From Brevibacterium sp. 'Marine' (GTDB lineage: Bacteria; Actinomycetota; Actinomycetes; Actinomycetales; Brevibacteriaceae): a DNA stretch of 64,000 nucleotides. This document shows positions 26,108-34,880 of the stretch, piece after piece; within the stretch, counting starts at the first letter, position 1; every line of letters starts with the position of its first letter. The notes under the pieces were generated by a model that did not search any database, was not told where the DNA came from, and saw only the letters and a list, made by a program, of their open reading frames with translations. The translations under genes and the position numbers were made by a program. The stretch lies in contig NZ_CP051626.1 of the NCBI RefSeq assembly GCF_012844365.1, positions 3,906,001-3,970,000 on the forward strand, given 5' to 3'.

Positions 26108-26639
26108 GACTGTTCTCCTCTCCGTCGCCACCCGATCCGTCGCCACCCGACATGTGCTCGGCGTCTTCAGGTCCCGGGTCGGGCCCGGTGCCCTCGCCCT
26201 CTCCGTCGCTGTCGGCGTGGGCGTCGTAGGTGGGATCCGTGATCTCGGTGACCTCCGGCTCCCCGACCTCCGTCGCTTCGGCGCTCTGCTCCCCCGCACC
26301 ACGCGGCATATGCCAATCCGTGCTGGTGAAGTCCGACAGTGCCCCCGCCTCGGCGCCCAGGGTCATCGAATCGGACTTCGACACGTACCTCGACACGCTC
26401 ACCGAACCGACGAAGCCGAGCATCGCGAGCACGATGAGCACGGGCAGCAGATCCGTGCGGTCGGACAGAGCCATATACCCGCCGAGGCCGCACATGATCG
26501 AAGCGAGCACGACGTCGGTGCCGATCATGCGATCGAGGATCGACGGACCCCGGACGATCCGGAAGAGCGCGATGACCACCGAGGCGGCCAGCAGCACCGA
26601 ACCGGCGATGACGAGGGTGTGGAGGACGATCTCACTCAT
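26097..26639 (-). CDS. mrpF: Na+/H+ antiporter subunit F with acidic C-terminal extension
   Basis: MrpF proteins are usually about 90 residues; this one has 180. Residues 1-90 match the family: three helices with FRIVRGPSILDRMIGTDVV in the first loop. The remaining 90 residues are an Asp/Glu/Gly/Pro-rich tail with no predicted fold (for example DSDGEGEGTGPDPGPEDAE). The tail is in frame and ends within the mrpG start region. The start overlaps the mrpE stop by one base (TGATG). Confidence 0.9.
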   Translation of the reverse strand: MSEIVLHTLVIAGSVLLAASVVIALFRIVRGPSILDRMIGTDVVLASIMCGLGGYMALSDRTDLLPVLIVLAMLGFVGSVSVSRYVSKSDSMTLGAEAGALSDFTSTDWHMPRGAGEQSAEATEVGEPEVTEITDPTYDAHADSDGEGEGTGPDPGPEDAEHMSGGDGSGGDGEENSRGS

Positions 26640-27352
26640 CAGCGACCTCCCTCGGTCTCGCCCAGCGGATCCGGCCTGGCCCGCAGGGAGGCGAGGTCAC
26701 GGTGCGAACCGAGAGTGCGGATGAGCAGCTCTTCGATGAAGTAGACCTGCGCCTTGGCCTTACGCAGCTTCTCCTCGGAATCGCAGTCGAGGAAGTGCAG
26801 ATAGAGGATGCCCATGGCCCGGTCGCTGTCGATGATGATCGACCCGGGGATGAGGCTGGCGGTATCGGCGATGAGGGTGAGCACGAGGTCCGAGCTCGTG
26901 CGCAGATCGCAGGCGATGACGGACCCGGCTCCGACCGCCTTGCGGCGGAACGCATACCAGGCGACTTCGACGGAGGCGTGGAGGACCGAGTAGAGGAACC
27001 ACAGGCCGAACACCGTGGCATGCCAGACGTTGAACCGTCCGGACAGCACGACGGGCGGCAGGTAGAACACGCGGGTGACGATGAACGCCAGCACGATTCC
27101 GGTGACCACGGTGACCACCGTGATGGCGTCCCACAGCATCAGCCACAGCAGAACCAGCGAGATCAGCAGCACGAGCTGCTGGATGATTCCGCGGCCCCGG
27201 CTCATCCGCGCCCGGTTGGGAACCGGTGCACGGTTCTGTCCTTGGTCGCTGGCCCGGCCCTGGTCGCGGACCTGTCGCTGAGCTCGGGCCCGGCCCTGCG
27301 CATCGTCCCGGCCCTGAGCTCGCGGCCGTCCGTGCTCGCGATCGGGGCTCAT
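26639..27352 (-). CDS. mrpE: Na+/H+ antiporter subunit E
   Basis: A 237-residue MrpE homologue, longer than the usual 160. The core (about 55-225) has two hydrophobic segments followed by the soluble domain with TLIADTASLIPGSIIID and ILYLHFLDC, typical of the family. The first 50 residues are a Gln/Arg/Gly-rich extension (RAQGRDDAQGRARAQRQVRD). The ATG at 27352 overlaps the mrpD stop (TGATG), supporting the long form. An internal ATG at 27205 (MSRGRGIIQ) would give the standard length. Confidence 0.88.
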   Translation of the reverse strand: MSPDREHGRPRAQGRDDAQGRARAQRQVRDQGRASDQGQNRAPVPNRARMSRGRGIIQQLVLLISLVLLWLMLWDAITVVTVVTGIVLAFIVTRVFYLPPVVLSGRFNVWHATVFGLWFLYSVLHASVEVAWYAFRRKAVGAGSVIACDLRTSSDLVLTLIADTASLIPGSIIIDSDRAMGILYLHFLDCDSEEKLRKAKAQVYFIEELLIRTLGSHRDLASLRARPDPLGETEGGR

Positions 27353-28932
27353 CAGTCATCACCTCCAAGCACGTTCGTGACGTAGTCGATCGGAGTCGAG
27401 AGGTTCTCGGCCGCCCGGTTCGACATGTCCCACAGGGGTTCGGCGGCGATCGTGAGCACGATGGAGGCGATCACCACCACCGAGGTGGCCGCCACCATGG
27501 CAGGGGGCACTCCGATCTGAGATTTCCACGTCTTCCCCGCCAGCAGCGTCTTCTTCCGCTCCGTGAACTCCTCGACGAGGTCCTCGTTCGGCTCTTCCAC
27601 GTCGGCCGGATCACGCCAGAACGCGAGGTTGAAGGTACGGCCGATGACGTAGAGAGTGAGCAGGCTCGTCACGGTGCCGGCGACGATGAGGACCGTGGGC
27701 AGCCACGCCTGATCGTCGAAGCCGGCGAGGAAGAGCGCGACCTTGCCGATGAACCCGGAGAACGGCGGAATGCCGGAGAGATTGAGCGCCGGGATGAAGA
27801 AGATGATCGTGATCACCGGAGACAGCACCATGAGACCGCCCAGCGACCTCGTCGAGGTGGACCCGCCGCGCATTTCGACGAGTCCGATGGCCAGGAACAG
27901 CGCGGTCTGGACGATGATGTGGTGAACCGTGTAGTAGATCGCCGCGGACAGGCCCACACTCGTCCCCAAGGCGACGCCGAAGAGCATGTAGCCGATGTGG
28001 GAGACCAGGGTGAAGGACACGATCCGCTTGATCTCCGACTGCGCGATGGCACCGAAGATGCCCACGAGCATCGTCAGTCCCGCCGCGATGAGCAGCGGCA
28101 CTCGCAGGGACGATTCGGAGAACAGCAGAGTTTCGGTGCGGATGATCGCATAGATGCCGACCTTCGTCAGCAGTCCCGCGAAGACCGCAGTCACCGGGGC
28201 CGGTGCCGTCGGGTAGGAGTCGGGAAGCCAGAAGGACAGCGGGAAGATCGCGGCTTTGATGCCGAAGCCCAGCAGCAGGAGGACGTGGAGGATCATCTGC
28301 ACATCGGCCGGAAGATCCGAGATCCTCCCCGCCAGCTGCGCCATGTTCACGGTGCCGCACGCGGCGTAGATGATGCCGATGGCGGCGAGGAAGATCACCG
28401 AGGACACCAGCGAGATGATCACATAGGTGACTCCCGCCCGAATCCGCTCCGCTGTGGCACCGAGCGTGAGCAGCACATACGAGGCGACGAGGAACATCTC
28501 GAAGCCGACGTAGAGGTTGAACAGGTCTCCGGCGAGGAACGAATTCGCAATGCCCGCGCACAGCACCAGGTAGCTGGGGTTGAACACGGAGATCGGTGTC
28601 TCGTTCGAGTCGTCGTTGGCGTCCTGACTCAGTGCGTAGACGAGCACGCACAGGGTGACCAGCGCGGACACGATGAGCATGAGCGAGGACAGCCTGTCGG
28701 CGACGAGCACGATGCCGGCCGGTGGCTGCCAGCCGCCGATCGCCACAACCTGCGGTCCGTGCGCATCGACCCCGAAGAGGATCAGCGTGGCGATGACCAT
28801 GACCGCGACCAGGATCGCGATCGACACGAGGTTCTGCGCCCGCGTGTGCTTGGACAGGATCAGCGCGATGCCGGCACCGATGAGCGGCAGCAGAACCGGC
28901 AGGGGAACGAGTACGGGCAGAAGATCGATCAT
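27352..28932 (-). CDS. mrpD: Na+/H+ antiporter subunit D
   Basis: A polytopic subunit of 526 residues in the proton-pumping NADH dehydrogenase ND2/4/5 family, with about 14 membrane helices. LYVGFEMFLVASYVLL carries the conserved Glu of this family, and KAAIFPLSFWLPDSYPTAP the Lys/His-type channel motif. The LVSHIGYMLFG and PPFSGFIGK blocks are also typical. The start overlaps mrpC (ATGA) and the stop overlaps mrpE (TGATG). Confidence 0.94.
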   Translation of the reverse strand: MIDLLPVLVPLPVLLPLIGAGIALILSKHTRAQNLVSIAILVAVMVIATLILFGVDAHGPQVVAIGGWQPPAGIVLVADRLSSLMLIVSALVTLCVLVYALSQDANDDSNETPISVFNPSYLVLCAGIANSFLAGDLFNLYVGFEMFLVASYVLLTLGATAERIRAGVTYVIISLVSSVIFLAAIGIIYAACGTVNMAQLAGRISDLPADVQMILHVLLLLGFGIKAAIFPLSFWLPDSYPTAPAPVTAVFAGLLTKVGIYAIIRTETLLFSESSLRVPLLIAAGLTMLVGIFGAIAQSEIKRIVSFTLVSHIGYMLFGVALGTSVGLSAAIYYTVHHIIVQTALFLAIGLVEMRGGSTSTRSLGGLMVLSPVITIIFFIPALNLSGIPPFSGFIGKVALFLAGFDDQAWLPTVLIVAGTVTSLLTLYVIGRTFNLAFWRDPADVEEPNEDLVEEFTERKKTLLAGKTWKSQIGVPPAMVAATSVVVIASIVLTIAAEPLWDMSNRAAENLSTPIDYVTNVLGGDD

Positions 28933-29564
28933 GCGTCGTCTCCCTGCGGTTTCGCGTCCTTGGCCTCTTCGGCGACTTCGGCCTCCTCGGCGCTGTGGGC
29001 CTCCGTCTGCGAGTCCGCGGCCGCCTCGGCGATGGCATCGGCCTCGGCCGGAGTCGACGCATCCTCGATATCGTCGACGAGTTCCTCCCGCTCCGCAGGA
29101 GTGCCGTCGTCGTCGAGGTCGATGGCGCCGGTGATCGGGGACTCCGCCTCGTCGCCGAACTCGGTGTCGTCGTAGTCGGTGCTCGCCTCCGCCTCGGAGT
29201 CGATGAGCTTCGTGATCGCCACCTGGAGGTCGGTGTCGTCGTCCTGCAGCGAATCGGCGCGCATGAGCCTCCAGGAACGGTAGATCATCGCCAGCAGGAA
29301 TGCCGTCACGGAGAAGGTGATGACGATGGCCGTGAGGACGAGGGCATGCGGCAGCGGATCGGACATGCCCTCGGTCGACAGGTTCTCTCCGTCGGTCAGG
29401 GGCGGGGAACCGCGCCCGGCGGTGAGGATGATGAGCAGGTTCACTCCGTTGCCGAGCAGGATGAAGCCGAGCAGAACGCGCGTCAGAGAGCGTTCGAGCA
29501 TGAGGTAGATGCCGGCGGCGAAGAGGACGCCCATGGCCAGGACCATGACGAAGGAGACGCTCAC
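28929..29564 (-). CDS. mrpC: Na+/H+ antiporter subunit C with acidic C-terminal extension
   Basis: An NuoK-like subunit of 211 residues. The first 110 residues hold three helices with LLGFILLGNGVNLLII and PLPHALVLTAIVI, the MrpC core. The last 100 residues are an acidic Ala/Glu/Asp/Thr-rich tail (for example PAEREELVDDIEDAS) not found in the Bacillus protein. The GTG at 29564 has GGAGG 6 bases upstream and overlaps the mrpA stop by four bases (GTGA). The stop overlaps mrpD (ATGA). Confidence 0.92.
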   Translation of the reverse strand: MSVSFVMVLAMGVLFAAGIYLMLERSLTRVLLGFILLGNGVNLLIILTAGRGSPPLTDGENLSTEGMSDPLPHALVLTAIVITFSVTAFLLAMIYRSWRLMRADSLQDDDTDLQVAITKLIDSEAEASTDYDDTEFGDEAESPITGAIDLDDDGTPAEREELVDDIEDASTPAEADAIAEAAADSQTEAHSAEEAEVAEEAKDAKPQGDDA

Positions 29565-32500
29565 AGTCGGCCTCCTTCCGCGCCGTTGTCGACGTCGAGT
29601 TCGTTGACCCGGTCGATGATCTCGGACACGGCTCGGTGTTCGGCGGTGGCGCCCATGCCGTCGGAGAAGTTCACATTGTCGTGGATGCGAGTGGTCAGCA
29701 TCGCCTCGTCGCGCTCCTGGTGCAGGTCGACCTCGGCCCCCAGCGAACGGAGGATGTCGAGCATGAGGCCGACGACGATGAGGTAGACGCCGATGTCGAA
29801 GAACGTCGACGTGCCGAAGGACACGTGGCCCAGCAGCGGCAGATCCCCCTCGAGGTAGACGGAGTCGAAGACCGTCTCGCCCCAGATCCACCCTCCGATG
29901 ACGGTGAGGATCGCGGTGACCAGGCCGGTGCCCAGCATTCCCGAGGGGGTGAAGGGGGCCGCCTCGGCGAGTTCGTACTTGCCTCCGGCGAGGTAGCGCA
30001 CGACGAGGGCGAGGCCGGCGACGAGGCCGCCGGCGAATCCGCCGCCCGGGTCGTTGTGGCCGGCGAAGAGCAGGTAGACGGAGAAGATGATGACGGCGTG
30101 GAAGATGAGGCGTGCGGTGACCTCGAGGATGATCGACCGGTTGCGTGGGGCCAGGGTGCGTCCGGCGATGAGCCAGGACGCTCGCTTCTGCGACAGACCC
30201 TCGCCACGGCCGGCGTGGTGGAGATCGACGACGTCCTCGGCCACGGGTTGGAAGCGGATGCGGCCGGCCGCCTCGGTGCCGTCCTTCTTCCTCTCGAACC
30301 GGTGCAGGTGACCTTCGCGACCGCGCACGAAGATGAGTCCGGCGATACCGGTCCCGGCGGCCACGAGCACCGAGATCTCGCCCATCGTGTCCCACGCGCG
30401 GATGTCGACGAGGGTGACGTTGACGATGTTCTTGCCGTGGCCGAGCTCGTAGGCGAGCTGTCCGAAGTCGGTGGAGATCGGATCGGCCACGCGCACACCG
30501 GTGGCGATGAGGACCACGAGCATGACGGTGATGCCGACGGCGCAGCCGATGATCGCCCGCCATGCGGGGGTGAGGCGACCGGTGGACTCACCGATGCGCG
30601 CCGGCAGCCGGCGGAGGACGAGGACGAAGACGACGATCGTGATGGTCTCGACGAGCACCTGGGTCAGGGCCAGGTCGGGAGCGCCGACGAAGGCGAAGTA
30701 GGCGACCATGGCGTAGCCGGAGATGCCGGTGACGACGACGGCGGTGAAGCGCTTCTTCGCGCGGGTGGCCCCGATCGCGACGACGACGAGCACGGCCGCG
30801 ACGATGAGATCCAGCGGAGTGTCCCAGAGCCGGAAGGTGATGTTCCACGTGTCGTTGGCGATGATCGCCAGACCCAATCCGGCGACGAGGACGAAGTAGA
30901 CCACGCCCTGGTAGAACGGCAGCGAACCCCGCTGGGTGCGGGCGGTGACCCACAGAGCCAGGGCCTCCGTCCAGCCGATGAGCATCCGGTAGAGCTCGTG
31001 GAAGTCCAGTCCCGACGGCAGTGTCGCCTGAACCTTCGCGAAGGGACGACGGACGATGAACAGGGCGAGGCCCGCAACGACGGTCACAGCGGTGAAGGCG
31101 AGCGCCGGTTCGAATCCGTGCCACAGCGCGAGGTGGTAGTGCCCGTCGCCCTCGGCCACAGCCGGCAGTCCGGTGGTCCAGGCGGAGAAGTAGCCGTCGA
31201 GCAGTCCGACTCCCGGGCCGAGCGCCAGCGTCAGGGCGGTGAGGATGAGCGGGGAGACGACGAGGGTGAGCTTCTCGTCGCGGCGGGCGATGTCATCGAC
31301 TCCCGGCTTCGAGGAGAACGCGCCCCAGACGAAGCGGGCCGAGTAGGCGACGGTGAGGATCGAGCCGATCATGATCCCGATGAAGGCGATGACCGAGGTC
31401 TTGTCCGGCGAGGACAGCAGGGTCGAGTACGCGGCTTCCTTCGCGGCGAAGCCGAGCAGCGGCGGCAGCCCCGCCATTGAGGCGGCTGCGATCGTCGCGC
31501 ACACGGCGACGAAGGGGAACGCCCTCCAACCGCCGGAGAGCTTCGTCAGGTCACGGGTGCCGGCACGGTGGTCGATGATGCCGACGCACAGGAACAGACA
31601 CGACTTGAACAGGGCGTGGGCGATGAGCAGACCCAGGGCCGCCTTCGTGATGTCCGGAGTCCCGAACGAGGCCATGGTGGTGAGGAAGCCGAGCTGCGAG
31701 ACCGTGCCGAAGGCCAGAAGCAGTTTGAGGTCGGTCTGCTTCAGCGCCTGCCACCCGCCGATGAACATCGTCAGCAGTCCCAGGGTGAGCAGCACCTCGG
31801 ACCAGCCGGGGATGTTGTGGTAGCCCGGTGCCAGGCGCAGGACGAGGTAGATTCCCGCCTTGACCATCGCCGCGGCGTGCAGATAGGCACTCACCGGGGT
31901 GGGTGCGGCCATGGCGCCGGGCAGCCAGAAGTGGAAGGGCATGAGCGCGGACTTCGAGATCGCGCCGACGAGGATGAGGATGACGGCGGAGACGATGACT
32001 CCGCCCGTGTCCATTCCGGACTGGGCACGGTCGATCAGGGTCGAGATCTGCCCGGTGCCGGTGGCGGTGATGAGCAGGATCATGCCCACGAGCATGGCCA
32101 GGCCGCCGGCCGTGGTGACGATGAGCGCCTGCAGGGCCGCCTGCCGCGAGCGACGGCGGGACTGGCTGTGCCCGATGAGCAGGTACGAGAAGACTGTGGT
32201 GCCTTCCCAGAACAGGTAGAGCATGAGCAGTTCGTCGGCGACGACGAGCCCGTACATCATTCCGGCGAAGGCCATGAAGATTCCCGCGAACCGAGCCAGG
32301 CCCGGCTCGTCGGGCGGGAAATAGCGCGCGCAGTAGACGAAGACGAGAGCACCGACCCCGGTGACCAGCAGCGTCATGATCCAGGAGAGCACGTCGAGGC
32401 GGAAGACTCCGGAGAGGCCGAGCTCGGGCAGCCAGTCGAGATTCTCGACGATCGGCTGGGCCGCAGGGCCGAACAGATCGGAGATCGCCGACAGGCTCCA

Positions 32501-32617
32501 CAGGAGTCCCGCGAAGGGAACGAGGGCGAGAAGGAAGAAGGCGTTGCGGCCGAGCAGGCGAACCAGAGGGTAGGCGATGACAGATGCCCCGAAGAAGGCT
32601 CCTGTCATGATCATCAC
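29561..32617 (-). CDS. mrpA: Na+/H+ antiporter subunit A fused to B
   Basis: A 1018-residue fusion. The N-terminal 770 residues or so are MrpA (ND5-like, about 20 helices) with LLMLYLFWEGTTVFSYLLIG, SKSALMPFHFWLPGAMAAPT and GLPPLLGFAAKE. The C-terminal 230 residues are MrpB, with GHNDPGGGFAGGLVAGLALV. Fused A-B subunits are normal in actinobacteria, so no separate mrpB is missing. It is the first gene of the minus-strand run A-C-D-E-F-G. The complex exchanges Na+ for several H+ and supports pH and salt tolerance. GTG at 32617 or ATG at 32614 can start it; GGAGG is upstream of both. Confidence 0.94.
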   Translation of the reverse strand: MMIMTGAFFGASVIAYPLVRLLGRNAFFLLALVPFAGLLWSLSAISDLFGPAAQPIVENLDWLPELGLSGVFRLDVLSWIMTLLVTGVGALVFVYCARYFPPDEPGLARFAGIFMAFAGMMYGLVVADELLMLYLFWEGTTVFSYLLIGHSQSRRRSRQAALQALIVTTAGGLAMLVGMILLITATGTGQISTLIDRAQSGMDTGGVIVSAVILILVGAISKSALMPFHFWLPGAMAAPTPVSAYLHAAAMVKAGIYLVLRLAPGYHNIPGWSEVLLTLGLLTMFIGGWQALKQTDLKLLLAFGTVSQLGFLTTMASFGTPDITKAALGLLIAHALFKSCLFLCVGIIDHRAGTRDLTKLSGGWRAFPFVAVCATIAAASMAGLPPLLGFAAKEAAYSTLLSSPDKTSVIAFIGIMIGSILTVAYSARFVWGAFSSKPGVDDIARRDEKLTLVVSPLILTALTLALGPGVGLLDGYFSAWTTGLPAVAEGDGHYHLALWHGFEPALAFTAVTVVAGLALFIVRRPFAKVQATLPSGLDFHELYRMLIGWTEALALWVTARTQRGSLPFYQGVVYFVLVAGLGLAIIANDTWNITFRLWDTPLDLIVAAVLVVVAIGATRAKKRFTAVVVTGISGYAMVAYFAFVGAPDLALTQVLVETITIVVFVLVLRRLPARIGESTGRLTPAWRAIIGCAVGITVMLVVLIATGVRVADPISTDFGQLAYELGHGKNIVNVTLVDIRAWDTMGEISVLVAAGTGIAGLIFVRGREGHLHRFERKKDGTEAAGRIRFQPVAEDVVDLHHAGRGEGLSQKRASWLIAGRTLAPRNRSIILEVTARLIFHAVIIFSVYLLFAGHNDPGGGFAGGLVAGLALVVRYLAGGKYELAEAAPFTPSGMLGTGLVTAILTVIGGWIWGETVFDSVYLEGDLPLLGHVSFGTSTFFDIGVYLIVVGLMLDILRSLGAEVDLHQERDEAMLTTRIHDNVNFSDGMGATAEHRAVSEIIDRVNELDVDNGAEGGRL

Positions 32618-32744
32618 CGGCGGCCACCTCCGTCATATGCCTGTTTGTGAGAAAGGTTCGTCAGGTCATTTTCGCACGGACAGGTGTCGTTTCCCGAATC
32701 GCAGGACGTCAGTTGAGACCGGTCCTGCCCCGGCATGGCACCGA

Positions 32745-34016
32745 TCATGTACGCAGCTGTCGGCTGGTCACGAGGAAGCCGTTCTCGTCGAGTCCGATGC
32801 CTGCCGAGCCGACGAGCAGCTCGGCCCCGATCGCGTCGGTGAGCTCAGCAACCCGGCTGCGCATCCGCCGGAATCGGCGCCCCTGGTTCGGCTGATAGCG
32901 CTTCGACTCGGTGTCCATCCAGTGCACGTGGTATTCGATCTGCGGGGCGTCGGTGTGGGCGGCGATGATCGGCGGAACCCACTCGGCCTCCATCACCCGG
33001 ATCTCGAGGCTGCCGGCGGATTCGTCGATCTCGCCGAGCGGGACGAGCAGGGCATAGCCGTCGAGGATGACCGGGGCGGACGGGTCGAAGAGCGGATCGT
33101 CGATGCTCGCTTGGGCCAGCACATCCTCGTCGGGAGTGGGCAGGGCCTGCTGGAAGGCCTGTGGGGCATGGCGGCGCACGAAGTCGAGGACGACGGGCGG
33201 TTCCATCCAGTACGAGGAGTAGATGTAGAGGTCGATCTTCGCCTCGGGATCGGGGATGATCACCCGCGTCGGCAGTCCGGACTCGTCGGCCAGGCGCACG
33301 CCCGTGTGGAGGCGGGAGGCGACGGAGAGCATGAGGCTGAGCATCCGCTCCTCCTCCCGGTCCGGCATCCCAGCGGGAAAGGCCTCGTGGAGTCCGTCGG
33401 CGTCAGCGAACCAGTCCGGCGGCGGGGTCGGCTGCCGGTCCCGGGGGCAGTCGATGACGATGGCGTGCTGAGCCCAGTCGGGGACCTCGAGCGCGGCGGC
33501 ATCGGAGGGATCGAGGGCGACCCCCGAGCTCAGCCGGGAGTGCCGGCTCAGTCGCATCTGCCCGTGCTCGTCGAGCACCGGGCGAAGGTCGGGCAGCTTG
33601 TTGTGGATGAGCGCGAGGACGTCGGAGACCTCGACCGCGTCATCGAGGAGGATGAGGTGGAAACCCCGCAGATCCGCCGAGGTGGCCGTGTCCTCGGGTG
33701 CGGACGGGTCACTGCCGTAGCCGGGCCGCCCCGTCGACGGCATTCCGCTCCGTCGCCGGCTCGCGGCCTGATCTTCGGGCCCCCGGGGCTCGGAGGCAGG
33801 GGGCTCGGGGGCAAGGACCTCGGGGGCAAGGGCGGCCGGGGCCGCGGGGCCGACCGGATCTCCGGTTGCACTCGGGACGCCCGAAGCCTGGGCGTCCGTC
33901 GCCGGGACACCCGAAGCCTGGGCGTCAGGATTCTGGTAGCGCGCGGCGTCGGCCTGTTCCCGGGCGGCGCGTTCAGCGGCTTCGCGTTGCAGCCGCAGTT
34001 CGCGGCGCGTGATCAC
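32745..34016 (-). CDS. Conserved actinobacterial protein of unknown function
   Basis: A 423-residue cytosolic protein. Residues 1-120 are low complexity: a basic coiled start ([20 protein letters not shown]) and then Ala/Pro-rich sequence with a DAQASGVPA duplication. Residues 120-423 look like a folded domain, with no membrane helix, signal or named motif. The GTG at 34016 overlaps the dcd stop (GTGA) and has GGAGGG 5 bases upstream, so translation is coupled to dcd. A nucleotide-metabolism link is possible but only by position. It is followed by the mrp operon after a 127-base spacer. Confidence 0.8.
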   Translation of the reverse strand: MITRRELRLQREAAERAAREQADAARYQNPDAQASGVPATDAQASGVPSATGDPVGPAAPAALAPEVLAPEPPASEPRGPEDQAASRRRSGMPSTGRPGYGSDPSAPEDTATSADLRGFHLILLDDAVEVSDVLALIHNKLPDLRPVLDEHGQMRLSRHSRLSSGVALDPSDAAALEVPDWAQHAIVIDCPRDRQPTPPPDWFADADGLHEAFPAGMPDREEERMLSLMLSVASRLHTGVRLADESGLPTRVIIPDPEAKIDLYIYSSYWMEPPVVLDFVRRHAPQAFQQALPTPDEDVLAQASIDDPLFDPSAPVILDGYALLVPLGEIDESAGSLEIRVMEAEWVPPIIAAHTDAPQIEYHVHWMDTESKRYQPNQGRRFRRMRSRVAELTDAIGAELLVGSAGIGLDENGFLVTSRQLRT

Positions 34017-34591
34017 ATGTCCCTCCGGTAGAAGTTGAGATGCGAACGGGAGGCGGTCGGGCCGCGCTGACCCTGATAGCGGTTGCCCGTGGCCTGGGAA
34101 CCGTAGGGATTCTCCGCCTCCGAGCTGAGTCGGAAGAAGCAGAGCTGGCCGATCTTCATTCCCGGCCACAAGGTGATCGGCAGGGTCGCGACGTTCGACA
34201 GCTCCAGCGTGACGTGGCCGCTGAAGCCGGGGTCGATGAATCCGGCCGTCGAATGGGTCAGCAGACCCAGACGCCCGAGCGATGACTTGCCCTCGAGCCG
34301 AGCGGCGACATCAACGGGCAGAGTCACGAGCTCATGGGTGGAGGCGAGGACGAATTCGCCAGGGTGGAGGACGAACGGCTCCCCCGGAGCGGCTTCGACG
34401 AAGCGGGTGAGTTCGGGCTGCTCGAGGCTCGGATCGATGACCGCGTACTTGTGGTTGTCGAAGAGCCGGAAGTAGCGGTCGAGACACACGTCGACGCTGG
34501 CCGGCTGGATCAGCGACGGGTCGTAGGGGTCGAGGGCGATGCGGCCGGAGTCGAGCTCGGCGCGGATGTCGCGGTCTGAAAGCAGAGTCAC
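34013..34591 (-). CDS. dcd: dCTP deaminase
   Basis: A 192-residue enzyme that turns dCTP to dUTP, the usual actinobacterial length. Key motifs are [38 protein letters not shown] and the catalytic-Glu strand [12 protein letters not shown]. Some actinobacterial homologues also hydrolyse dUTP to dUMP; sequence alone does not settle that here. The GTG at 34591 is chosen because [13 protein letters not shown] is the family N-terminus; GGAAA is upstream. Confidence 0.94.
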   Translation of the reverse strand: MTLLSDRDIRAELDSGRIALDPYDPSLIQPASVDVCLDRYFRLFDNHKYAVIDPSLEQPELTRFVEAAPGEPFVLHPGEFVLASTHELVTLPVDVAARLEGKSSLGRLGLLTHSTAGFIDPGFSGHVTLELSNVATLPITLWPGMKIGQLCFFRLSSEAENPYGSQATGNRYQGQRGPTASRSHLNFYRRDM

Positions 34592-34880
34592 GTTTCCGAT
34601 GGTAGTCGTTCCGGGCTTCGCACGCTCGCGAATGCATGATCCAGGCACACCGGCTCCACGGAAGATTCCGACCGACACGCCGAAACTATGTCACAAACTG
34701 ATAACGATTTGCGGGAATTCTCCTGATTTTTACCAGTGTGTCTCCCCATAGCGGCGGATGAATGCTTTAGGGTAATGAGTTGTACGGACCCGCGCACGAT
34801 GGTGCCTTCCCCTTCTTAAGCCAAGGAATGCCGGGAGTCCATCGTCTTTCGTGGGTAGACAACAATCGAAAGGCATTACT
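34592..34880. promoter_or_regulatory. Divergent promoter region with structured leader
   Basis: The region separates dcd (minus) from the LPXTG operon (plus). The part at 34685-34745 is AT-rich and holds GTCACAAACTGATAACG, similar in words to the AT-rich part upstream of the other LPXTG gene near 2900-2990. The part at 34788-34856 folds as a long hairpin, listed separately. Confidence 0.5.
34788..34856 (+). promoter_or_regulatory. Long hairpin in 5' leader of LPXTG operon
   Basis: ACCCGCG (34788-34794) pairs with CGTGGGT (34850-34856, one G-U), and ACGATGG (34796-34802) pairs with CCATCGT (34839-34845). The 36-base interior can form a further 4-bp stem (CCTT/AAGG or TTCC/GGAA). It ends 25 bases before the GTG start, next to the ribosome site. 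It resembles no riboswitch class recognisable by eye. Confidence 0.55.

Noticed and set aside
27226..29175. Plus-strand open frame of 649 codons across mrpC-D-E
   Set aside because: Antisense shadow. The minus strand encodes clear Mrp subunits with membrane helices and overlapping starts.
28929..30563. Long minus-strand frame that would extend mrpC upstream by 333 codons through mrpA
   Set aside because: The upstream part is an Arg/His-rich out-of-frame reading of mrpA. A GTG at 29564 with GGAGG gives a normal MrpC N-terminus.
29636..31480. Plus-strand open frame of 614 codons inside mrpA
   Set aside because: Antisense shadow, extremely Asp/Glu/Gly/Arg-rich with no domain; mrpAB on the other strand is unambiguous.
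34788..34856. Known riboswitch (ydaO/c-di-AMP or cobalamin) in the LPXTG leader
   Set aside because: The conserved core words of those classes are not visible; only an unnamed hairpin can be supported.
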